Assembly: GCA_040388785.1 (NCBI GenBank)
Contig: JAZKBD010000074.1
Span: forward strand, 1 to 37,847
Source of the DNA: 66-474 sp040388785
Lineage (GTDB): Bacteria; Pseudomonadota; Gammaproteobacteria; Xanthomonadales; Rhodanobacteraceae
Length of the DNA stretch: 37,847 bases
Direction: 5' to 3'
Shown piece by piece: positions 9,326 to 15,940 of the stretch; positions within the stretch are counted from its first letter, which is position 1; every line of letters starts with the position of its first letter. The translations under genes were made by a program, and so were the position numbers. The notes below the pieces were generated by a model, which saw only the letters and a list, made by a program, of their open reading frames with translations, was not told the DNA's origin and did not search any database.

Positions 9326-10498
9326 TCAAACCTGCGCGGCCAGCGCTTCGATCACCGGCGCCACCTGGGCTTCGCGGCCCAGCGCACGGCCGACTTGTTC
9401 GAGTCGCGCAGCCAGCGTTTGATGATCCGGCGCGCAAACGGTCGCGTGCCCGACCTTGCGGCCCGCGCGCGGCGACTTGCCGTAGTCGTGCCAATGCGTG
9501 CCGGGAATCGCGAGCATCCTGTCGCGATCGGGCAGTTCACCAATCCAGTTGAGCATGCAGGACGGAAAGCGCGCCGAGGTATCGCCCAGCGGCATGCGCA
9601 ACACCGCGCGCACGTGGTTCTCGAATTGCGAAGTCACCGCGCCTTCGATGGTCCAATGGCCGGAGTTGTGCACGCGCGGCGCCATTTCGTTGCCGAGCAA
9701 CCGGCCATCCTTGACGAACAGCTCCAACGCGAACACGCCCACGTAATCCAGTTGTTCCGCAATCGCGCGCGCATGCGCGAACGCTGCTTCCTGGATCGAC
9801 TCACCGCGCACCGCGCGCGCCAGGCTGGCCGAAAGAATGCCGTCGACATGCCAGTTGCGCGTCACCGGCCAGGCGCGGAATTCGCCGTCGGCCGCGCGCA
9901 CCGCCACCACCGACGCCTCGAAATCGAACGCCACGAATCCTTCCAGGATCAAACCGCGCGTCGAGGCTTGCGCACCCAAGGCGTTCCACGCGGCATCGGC
10001 GTCGGCCTGCGACTTGATTCGGAACTGGCCCTTGCCGTCGTAACCCTCGCGCCGCGTTTTCAGGATCGCCGGCGTGCCGATGCGCGCGAGCGCGGCGTCG
10101 AGATCGGCGCGTGTCGCGACGTCGGCGAATTCGGTAGTCTGCAAGCCGCATTCGCGGAACAACGTCTTTTCCAGCACGCGATCCTGCGCTGTCGCGAGCG
10201 ACAACGCGTTGGGCGCGACGCGCGTGTGCGCGGTCAGCCATGCGGCGGTCGCGGCGGGCACGTTTTCGAAATCGAAAGTCGCTGCGTCGATCCCGCGCGC
10301 GAACGGTTCCAACTCATCCAGCGCATTCCAGTCCACACCGAGCAGCGGCGCGATCTGCCCCGCGCATGCGTCGGCCGCCGGATCGACGATGCGGAAGCGC
10401 ACGCCCAGCGGCGTGCCAGCCAGCACCATCATGCGTGCCAATTGGCCGCCGCCCAAAACACCAAGCGTATTTTCTTTAGCGTCTGCCATCAGGGACAT
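9326..10498 (-). CDS. purK: 5-(carboxyamino)imidazole ribonucleotide synthase
   Basis: The 390-residue ATP-grasp enzyme converts AIR, ATP and bicarbonate to N5-CAIR in de novo purine synthesis. The N-terminal GVLGGGQLARMM is the family's Rossmann-like start. The central ATP-grasp region follows, and NEMAPRVHNSGHWT near residue 270 is the conserved active-site loop. I chose the ATG at 10498 because GGAG lies 5 nt upstream; an ATG at 10489 is also possible, and extension to 10549 would run into a repeat. It is the distal partner of purE, with about 195 bp between them that is largely filled by an inverted repeat pair rather than the usual short spacer. Confidence 0.95.
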   Translation of the reverse strand: MSLMADAKENTLGVLGGGQLARMMVLAGTPLGVRFRIVDPAADACAGQIAPLLGVDWNALDELEPFARGIDAATFDFENVPAATAAWLTAHTRVAPNALSLATAQDRVLEKTLFRECGLQTTEFADVATRADLDAALARIGTPAILKTRREGYDGKGQFRIKSQADADAAWNALGAQASTRGLILEGFVAFDFEASVVAVRAADGEFRAWPVTRNWHVDGILSASLARAVRGESIQEAAFAHARAIAEQLDYVGVFALELFVKDGRLLGNEMAPRVHNSGHWTIEGAVTSQFENHVRAVLRMPLGDTSARFPSCMLNWIGELPDRDRMLAIPGTHWHDYGKSPRAGRKVGHATVCAPDHQTLAARLEQVGRALGREAQVAPVIEALAAQV

Positions 10499-10532
10499 CC
10501 AATCTCCATCGTGCGAACCCGCATGGCACCAA

Positions 10533-10690
10533 CTCCCCCTCTCCCCCAAATGGCTTCATCATTTGGGGGGAGAGGACAAGGGGTGAGGGGGAAGAAACGT
10601 CGCACTTCCGAATACTTCGATCGTGCGAAACGATGCCCCCTCACCCCAACCCTCTCCCCCGAGCAAAAAGCGCTCGGGGGAGAGGGAGCA
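10533..10690. repeat. REPIN-like inverted pair, family 2, within purE-purK
   Basis: Arm A is 10533-10593 and arm B is 10635-10690. Each arm contains an inner hairpin (CTCCCCCAAATG with CATTTGGGGG in A; CCCCCGAGC with GCTCGGGGG in B) next to a CCCCTCACCCC-type tag. The arms are inverted with respect to each other and separated by about 41 bp. That spacer has its own complementary TCGCAC (10600-10605) and GTGCGA (10623-10628), so the transcript could fold into nested hairpins. The same family occurs at 29131-29284. Confidence 0.85.
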
Positions 10691-10693
10691 AGA

Positions 10694-11257
10694 TCACGAG
10701 CGCGCGTTCTGCTGGCGCGGCCTGTTCTTCGCAACCGGCGCCGGGTGCGGCGGCGTCAGGCGCGGATCGGAATGATGCAGCACGTCTTCGGTCTGGTCGT
10801 CGCGGAACTGATCCAGCGCGCGCGCGATCTTGTCGTCATGCAGCGCGACGATCGCGGCCGCGAGCAGGCCCGCGTTCTTCGCGCCGGCTTCGCCGATCGC
10901 CAGCGTGCCCACCGGCACGCCGGCCGGCATCTGCGCAATCGACAACAGCGAGTCGAGACCCTTCAACGCACGCGATTGCACCGGCACGCCCAGCACCGGC
11001 AAACGCGTCTTGGCGGCCAGCATTCCGGGCAGATGCGCGGCGCCGCCGGCGCCCGCGATGATCACTTCGATGCCGCGCGCGGCCGCGCCTTCGGCGTAGG
11101 CGAACAGCTTGTCCGGCGTGCGGTGCGCGGAGACCACTTCGACTTCATGTTCGACGCCCAGCGACGCCAGCATTTCGGCGGCGTGCCGCATCGTTTCCCA
11201 GTCCGAACGCGAACCCATCACCACCCCGACCCGGGGCGCGACCGTCGATTTCCGCAT
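10694..11257 (-). CDS. purE: N5-CAIR mutase (phosphoribosylaminoimidazole carboxylase catalytic subunit)
   Basis: The 187-residue class I PurE rearranges N5-CAIR to CAIR, directly after PurK. Visible motifs are VGVVMGSRSDWETM near the N-terminus, SAHRTPDKL near residue 63, and AGAGGAAHLPGM near residue 88, which together form the nucleotide-binding and catalytic core. The core would normally end at about residue 165; here about 20 extra residues rich in Pro, Arg and Asn follow. The stop codon lies only a few bases from a repeat arm, so the tail may have been altered by repeat insertion. The start at 11257 is only 35 bp from the divergent Trm112-like gene; TACAAT on the minus strand at 11286-11281 is a candidate -10. 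Confidence 0.95.
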   Translation of the reverse strand: MRKSTVAPRVGVVMGSRSDWETMRHAAEMLASLGVEHEVEVVSAHRTPDKLFAYAEGAAARGIEVIIAGAGGAAHLPGMLAAKTRLPVLGVPVQSRALKGLDSLLSIAQMPAGVPVGTLAIGEAGAKNAGLLAAAIVALHDDKIARALDQFRDDQTEDVLHHSDPRLTPPHPAPVAKNRPRQQNARS

Positions 11258-11292
11258 GGTCTCACCGGCGCAAAACGGGTATTGTACGCGGC

Positions 11293-11559
11293 ATGGACAA
11301 GCGATTGCTGGACATCCTCTGCGATCCGGTCACCAAGACTCCGGTGCGTCCGCTGCGGCGCGACGAACTGGATGCCTTGAACCGCGCGATCGCGGCCGGG
11401 AATCTCGACACCGTGGCCGGCCAGAAGGTGGCGTCGCCGCTGGCCGCAGGACTGATCACCACCGACCGCAAGGTCGTGTACCGGATCGAGGACGACATCC
11501 CCGTGATGCTGGCCGAGGAAGGCATCGGCACCCTGCAACTCAGCGATTTCCCGGGATAG
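11293..11559 (+). CDS. Trm112/UPF0434 family small protein
   Basis: The 88-residue product starts MDKRLLDILCDPVTKTPV, the N-terminal signature of the Trm112-like (UPF0434, YcaR-type) family. Eukaryotic and archaeal Trm112 activates RNA and protein methyltransferases; the bacterial role is not settled. Only one cysteine is present and it is shifted one residue from the usual CPVTKG position, so metal binding is doubtful. The second half (DRKVVYRIEDDIPVMLAEE) matches the family's conserved end. It diverges from purE. Confidence 0.88.
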   Translation: MDKRLLDILCDPVTKTPVRPLRRDELDALNRAIAAGNLDTVAGQKVASPLAAGLITTDRKVVYRIEDDIPVMLAEEGIGTLQLSDFPG

Positions 11560-11671
11560 TCCGCGGCCGGCCGCCCGGCGGACGATGGGGCTGTGAACGC
11601 CTTCACGTTCTGCCAACTGCGCCCGAGCATACTTGGCGGCCCCGCCTTCCATTCAGCGAGCAGGTTTTTCG

Positions 11672-14044
11672 ATGACGCCGATCTCGCCCGACCCGCACGA
11701 TCCGGACAAGAAGGTGGTGGGCATCGGTTCGCGCGCACCCGAAACCGGCCAGGAACACGTCGGCGGCCTGCTGGTGGCCGTGCGCGAAATGACGCTGAAG
11801 GAAACCGGCAACCTGGTCGCCGAGCTGCTCGACAATGTCGATGACACATTGTTCGACCTCGCCGAGAAAGCCGAAAGCAACGCCAGCCAGACCGAATACT
11901 TCGACGGCATGCGCGAGACGCGCAAGAAGCGCCCGCGCATCGAGCGCATGTTCGGCGAACACGTCGTGCGCGGCTTCGCGGATTTCGCGGCCGGCCGGCC
12001 GCCGCGCACCAGCGAAACGCAACGCGCGTTTTCGGCGAGCGGCGAGTTGAGCCTGGTCGATGACCGCGAGCTCGAGGAGTCGCTCGCGGTTTCGAGCATG
12101 GTGACGAAGGCCGACGCGCGCCTGTCGGCGGCGCTGATGGCGTTGAACCAGCGGCTGTCGGTGTTGAGCGGCGGACGCACCACCACCAGTGCCACCAATC
12201 CGCTCGCCCCGAACGCATTGACCGAGGCCTTCCGCGAAGCGCTGGGCGAACTGGCCGACGTCAACATCCGCGTGCGGCTGATCATCCTGAAGATGTTCGA
12301 GCGCTACGTATTGAAGGCGCTCGATACGCTGTACCACGACGTCAATGTCAGGCTGGTGCAGGCTGGCGTGTTGCCGCAGTTGCACCATCCCGCGGTGGTG
12401 CGGCGGCCCGGCGCATCGGCCAGTGCCGCACGCGCGGCGCGCGCGGCCGCTGCCGCCGGCGATGCCGAAAGCGCGCAGGCCTACGCGGGCAGTGACACCA
12501 TCGCCGACGAGTTGCATCAGGAACTGATGCAGCAACTCACGTCCCTGCTCGCCGCGCGCCGCCATGCCGAGCGCCCGGACGGCGGCAGCTACGCGACGGG
12601 CGGTGCAGGCGGCGCGTCGCTGACACCAGCCGAACTGCTCGGCGCACTCACCCTGCTGCAGGGCGAATCGCGTCCGCTGCCGGCGTTGCCCGCGGCGATC
12701 GACACCACAGCCGCGGCGGAGATGGTGCAGCACCTGAAAGACGAGTTGATGGCGCAGATCCAGCGCCTGTCCGGCGCCGCGCACGCGAACGTTTCCGGCA
12801 GCGATGAGGACACCNNNNNNNNNNTTGTAGGAGGCGATCGTCTCCTTCATGAGCTTTTCGACCTGGTTGGCATGCTGTTCGAGTACATCCTGCAGGACCA
12901 CACCATCCCGGCACCGATGCAAGTGCTGCTTGCGCGCCTGCAGATTCCGTATCTGAAGGTGGCGATCCTCGACCGGCGCATGTTCGCGCACTCGTCGCAC
13001 CCCGCGCGCAAGCTGCTCGACCAATTGGCCGACGCCGCCAAGAGCTGGTCGGAAGAATCCGACCGCGACCACCGCCTGTTCGAGAAAGTGAAGACGACGG
13101 TCGAAGCGCTGCTGCAGGATTTCGACGACGACGTCGGCGTGTTCGAGCGCAAGCTCACCGAGTTCACCCAGTTCGTCGAGCAGAACCGCAAGCGCGCGGA
13201 ACTGGCCGAAAGCCGCGCCACGGAAGCCGCGCGTGGACGCGAGCGCCTGCAGAACGCACGCCGCCACGCGGCGCAGGAAATCCTCTCGCGCATCAACGAC
13301 CGCAACCTGCCGAGCTTGCTGCGCGGCGTGCTGACGCGGCCGTGGGCCAACTACCTGGTGCTGATCGTGCTGCGCCAGGGGCCGGACTCCGCGGAATTCC
13401 GTGCGGCCGTGCATTTCGTGGACGACTTCGTCGCGACGGCCGAAGTACCGCGCGGCGACGCCGCGCGCCAGCAATACAGGAACGCGCTGCCCTCGATCGA
13501 GAAACACCTGCGCGAAGGGCTTGCGACGGTTGCTTTCCAGGAACCCGACATCGAGCGCCTGCTGGACGAGCTGCGCAAGTTCTGGCGCCAGCAATTGGGC
13601 GAGCCCGCGCCGGCCGTGCAGGCGCCCGCGCCCGCCATCGATCCGGAAGCCGTGCTCGGTGTTGCACCCGACGCGCAACCCGCCATCACCGACGGCGCAC
13701 CGGACGTCGACGATTTCGATCCCGATGACATGTCGGTCAACATCGACGCGGGATCGCTGCAGGCCGTGCGCGACCTGAAGGTCGGCGACTGGGTGGAATT
13801 CATCGACGAAACCGGCACGCGCGAGCGCGCCAAGCTGTCGTGGATCAGCCCGATCAGCGGCAAATACCTGTTCGTCAATCGCCGCGGCCTGAAGGTGGCC
13901 GACCGCACGGCCGTGCAACTGGCGACCGAGCTGCACGACAATCGCGCGATGATCCTGGAAGAAGTCCCGTTGTTCGATCGTGCGCTCGATGCCATCGTCG
14001 ATCGGCTGCGCAAGACGCAACCGGCCCAGCCCTCCGCGACATGA
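11672..14044 (+). CDS. DUF1631 domain-containing protein with PilZ-like C-terminal region (contains assembly gap)
   Basis: The product is about 790 residues counting the gap as written. The body matches the DUF1631 family (sometimes mis-named thymidine phosphorylase). Recognisable segments are the DLVGMLFEYIL core after the gap, the ARLQIPYLKVAILDR helix, and a mostly alpha-helical remainder. The C-terminal part, about residues 690-760 (VGDWVEFIDE...YLFVNRRGLK), resembles a degenerate PilZ fold, suggesting nucleotide or protein binding, but I cannot see an RxxxR motif. An ATG at 11672 with AGG 7 nt upstream is preferred over a TTG at 11633. The stop overlaps the nadC start as ATGA. The 10 N at 12815-12824 sit in frame as written, but the real length is unknown. 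Cellular role is unknown. Confidence 0.85.
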   Translation: MTPISPDPHDPDKKVVGIGSRAPETGQEHVGGLLVAVREMTLKETGNLVAELLDNVDDTLFDLAEKAESNASQTEYFDGMRETRKKRPRIERMFGEHVVRGFADFAAGRPPRTSETQRAFSASGELSLVDDRELEESLAVSSMVTKADARLSAALMALNQRLSVLSGGRTTTSATNPLAPNALTEAFREALGELADVNIRVRLIILKMFERYVLKALDTLYHDVNVRLVQAGVLPQLHHPAVVRRPGASASAARAARAAAAAGDAESAQAYAGSDTIADELHQELMQQLTSLLAARRHAERPDGGSYATGGAGGASLTPAELLGALTLLQGESRPLPALPAAIDTTAAAEMVQHLKDELMAQIQRLSGAAHANVSGSDEDTXXXXVGGDRLLHELFDLVGMLFEYILQDHTIPAPMQVLLARLQIPYLKVAILDRRMFAHSSHPARKLLDQLADAAKSWSEESDRDHRLFEKVKTTVEALLQDFDDDVGVFERKLTEFTQFVEQNRKRAELAESRATEAARGRERLQNARRHAAQEILSRINDRNLPSLLRGVLTRPWANYLVLIVLRQGPDSAEFRAAVHFVDDFVATAEVPRGDAARQQYRNALPSIEKHLREGLATVAFQEPDIERLLDELRKFWRQQLGEPAPAVQAPAPAIDPEAVLGVAPDAQPAITDGAPDVDDFDPDDMSVNIDAGSLQAVRDLKVGDWVEFIDETGTRERAKLSWISPISGKYLFVNRRGLKVADRTAVQLATELHDNRAMILEEVPLFDRALDAIVDRLRKTQPAQPSAT
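12815..12824. other. Assembly gap (10 N) in DUF1631 gene
   Basis: Ten N. The reading frame is kept across it as written. The residues immediately after it (about 12 codons before DLVGML) are not something I can match to the family, so the join should be treated with caution. Confidence 0.95.
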
Positions 14045-14895
14045 GCGATGCAGCCCCGCGGCTGCAGCCGCCACCGCCGGAAGCCGTTCGCGCCGATGTC
14101 GCGCGTGCGCTTGCCGAAGACATCGGCAGCGGCGATGTCACCGCTGCGCTGATCGATCCCGCCGCGCGTGCCCGCGCGCGCATAGTTTGCCGCGAGAACG
14201 CAATCTTGGCGGGCAGCCCGTGGGCCGACGAATGCTTCCGGCAACTCGATGCCGATATGCACATTCACTGGCACCAACACGACGGCGATCGCATTGCCGC
14301 CGACGCCGTGCTGTGCGAACTCGAAGGCAACGCGCGCGCGCTGGTCGCAGGCGAACGCAACGCGCTCAATTTCCTGCAGACGCTATCGGGAACCGCGACG
14401 GTCACGCGCAGCTACGTCGACGCCATCGCCGGCACGCGCGCGAAGATCCTCGACACGCGCAAGACGATTCCTGGCCTGCGCCTCGCGCAGAAATACGCGG
14501 TGCGCTGCGGCGGCGGCCACAATCACCGCGTGGGTCTGTACGACGCCATCCTGATCAAGGAAAACCACGTCACCGCCGCGGGTGGCGTCGCCCAGGCGAT
14601 CCGCGCCGCGCGCGGCGCCAGTCCCGGCGTGTTCCTCGATTGCGAAGTCGAATCGCTGGACGAATTGCGCGAAGCCATCAATGCCGGCGCCGACCGCGTG
14701 CTGCTGGATGAATTCTCGGACGCGATGCTGCGCGACGCGGTCGCGCTCGCCGCCGGCCGCGTGCCACTGGAAGTTTCCGGCAGCGTCAACCTCGAACGCG
14801 TGCGCGCGATCGCCGAAACCGGCGTCGATTGCATTTCCATCGGCGCGTTGACCAAGCACGTGCACGCGATCGATCTTTCGATGCGATTTGAATAG
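14041..14895 (+). CDS. nadC: Nicotinate-nucleotide pyrophosphorylase (quinolinate phosphoribosyltransferase)
   Basis: The 284-residue cytoplasmic enzyme converts quinolinate and PRPP to nicotinate mononucleotide in de novo NAD synthesis. Motifs in order are EDIGSGDVT near the N-terminus, ERNALNFLQTLSGTAT near residue 106, TRKTIPGLR and KYAVRCGGGHNHR around 140-165 (substrate-binding arginines and lysine), KENH near 175, and ISIGALTKHV at the C-terminus. The ATG overlaps the previous gene's TGA (ATGA), implying coupling. Notably, a diverged copy of its last 16 codons lies about 940 bp downstream at 15785-15841. Confidence 0.95.
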   Translation: MSDAAPRLQPPPPEAVRADVARALAEDIGSGDVTAALIDPAARARARIVCRENAILAGSPWADECFRQLDADMHIHWHQHDGDRIAADAVLCELEGNARALVAGERNALNFLQTLSGTATVTRSYVDAIAGTRAKILDTRKTIPGLRLAQKYAVRCGGGHNHRVGLYDAILIKENHVTAAGGVAQAIRAARGASPGVFLDCEVESLDELREAINAGADRVLLDEFSDAMLRDAVALAAGRVPLEVSGSVNLERVRAIAETGVDCISIGALTKHVHAIDLSMRFE

Positions 14896-15007
14896 CGTTG
14901 ACCTGCGTTGACAACACGAGCTACGCAGCGCGACGATCCCGTTACCGCCCCACATTCCGGGCTGAAATAGCGTTAGAACTTTTGTGTTTTGTCCCTAGGA
15001 CCGGCGC
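14896..15007. other. nadC downstream spacer with integron-like core sequence
   Basis: This spacer holds a direct repeat GCGTTGAC at 14895-14902 and 14905-14912, and GCGTTAGAAC at 14970-14979. The latter matches the core-site form (GTTRRRY context) found at cassette boundaries in integrons. No complete attC fold is visible upstream of it. Confidence 0.35.
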
Positions 15008-15226
15008 ATGCACATCGTTGCAGTTTCAGCTCTTGTCATAGGCTGCGGTGTTTGGCTCGTAGGTAGCAACGTCATCATGGCTACGGCGGGCAAGCGTTGT
15101 GGTGTGAGGTGGCCAGCACTTGTGTCTTGGCGTCAGCTGTCGCACGCTGAACGCTGGCTGCTCTTGCTGTTTCTGTCTGCTGTTGTCATAGGCTATGTCG
15201 CGTTTTCGATCCTTGAGGCGGCGTAA
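15008..15226 (+). CDS. Small two-helix membrane protein of unknown function
   Basis: The 72-residue product has two predicted transmembrane segments, about residues 3-28 and 49-70, joined by a short basic loop containing GKRCGVRW. AGGA at 14997-15000 sits 7 nt before the ATG. Base composition is lower in G+C than nadC or the Nramp gene. The short intergenic distance to an attC-like palindrome, just after its stop codon, makes it look like a gene-cassette ORF. I do not recognise the family. Confidence 0.5.
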   Translation: MHIVAVSALVIGCGVWLVGSNVIMATAGKRCGVRWPALVSWRQLSHAERWLLLLFLSAVVIGYVAFSILEAA

Positions 15227-15227
15227 A

Positions 15228-15282
15228 GTTCTAATTCATTCGAGTGGACGCGCCACGCGCGCCACTAAATGCAGGCGTCAGC
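15228..15282. repeat. attC-like imperfect palindrome
   Basis: CATTCGAGTGGACGCG at 15237-15252 can pair with CGCGCCACTAAATG at 15258-15271. The stem CATT/AAATG, AGTGG/CCACT, CGCG/CGCG is interrupted by unpaired bases, as in folded attC sites. The left end GTTCTAA is a near-match to the inverse core. The right end GCGTCAGC is degenerate compared with GCGTTAGRC. It follows the small membrane-protein stop by 1 nt. Confidence 0.4.
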
Positions 15283-15286
15283 AGCC

Positions 15287-15795
15287 ATGAAAATCTTCTT
15301 CGGCCTTGCGATGCTATTGGTAGCTGCACAATCAATTGCTGCCACCCCCCAGAGCACTATCACAGCCACCGGGACCATGTACTTCGAGCTGGACATGCTT
15401 TCTAAAGGGGGCGTGGGAGCCGATGGGGTAAATTTTGCTTTTTTTGTACCAGATGCGGCGTCATCTATAAATTCCCGGCAGTAACTTCAGGTAGGCATGC
15501 TGCTCCGGTTAGGTACATTTCATTTGAACCAGCCAGCAGCGTCTTCGTAGCAGTGGTCGGCTCAGCCAATGCACGCCGACTTTTGCATGGCAGCCAGCCC
15601 ATCATTTCTGCTCCAGTTGCACTCGAGTTGCGCAATTTCAGATCCGGCATTGCCTGCGACGCAAGGGTCTATCGCGCCGACCTGGTCTCAGTCAGGACCT
15701 CTGTACGTCGCCGTGAGCCGAGCGGACATGCCTCATGGCTGCTAGACCTCATCCCAGTGGACGCGCTACACCCCGCCAAATCACGCGGTGACTAA
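15287..15795 (+). pseudogene. Frameshifted small secreted protein
   Basis: The ATG at 15287 begins a clear signal peptide (MKIFFGLAMLLVAAQSIAA) in frame 2, which stops at 15482-15484 after about 65 codons. A second open frame (frame 1) runs without a stop across 15421-15795 and reads as plausible protein (PAVTSGRHAAPVRYISFEP, then SSVFVAVVGSANARRLLHGS). The two join if one base is lost or two gained between the T7 run at 15439-15445 and about 15471. A joined product would be about 168 residues. It may be a true pseudogene, a sequencing indel at T7, or two unrelated frames. The family is unknown to me. Its base composition matches the preceding small ORF rather than the core genes. Confidence 0.45.
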
Positions 15796-15841
15796 ACGCG
15801 AACGCGTCATCAATCTGTCGATGCGTTTCGACCAAGCCTGA
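15785..15841 (+). pseudogene. Second, diverged nadC 3' end fragment
   Basis: Read in frame, this stretch encodes AVTKRERVINLSMRFDQA and a stop. Aligned with the last 16 residues of NadC (ALTKHVHAIDLSMRFE), 9 of 16 residues are identical by hand count, including LSMRF. No NadC-like sequence lies upstream of it. The nucleotide sequence differs at many third positions, so it is not a recent tandem copy of the local gene. Confidence 0.6.
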
Positions 15842-15940
15842 CGACGCTCCAGCCCGCACGATCGCCCGACGCGCGATCCGCGGATTCACGCGAAGACGAC
15901 GCGCGCTCCGGCCCAATCGCCCAAGCACAGGCGAGATGTC

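Noticed and set aside
10533..10690. CRISPR-like array in the C/G-rich repeats
   Set aside because: Only two inverted arms, no direct repeats with regular spacers and no cas genes in the window.
12825..12880. After the DUF1631 gap the minus strand reads QVEKLMKETIASY, which looks phasin-like, suggesting a misjoin
   Set aside because: Too short to judge, and the plus frame continues into a clear DUF1631 core within about 12 codons. Noted only as a reason to recheck the join.
11603..14074. Minus-strand frame of 823 codons opposite the DUF1631 gene
   Set aside because: Antisense shadow; the plus-strand protein has family motifs and overlaps nadC in the expected way.
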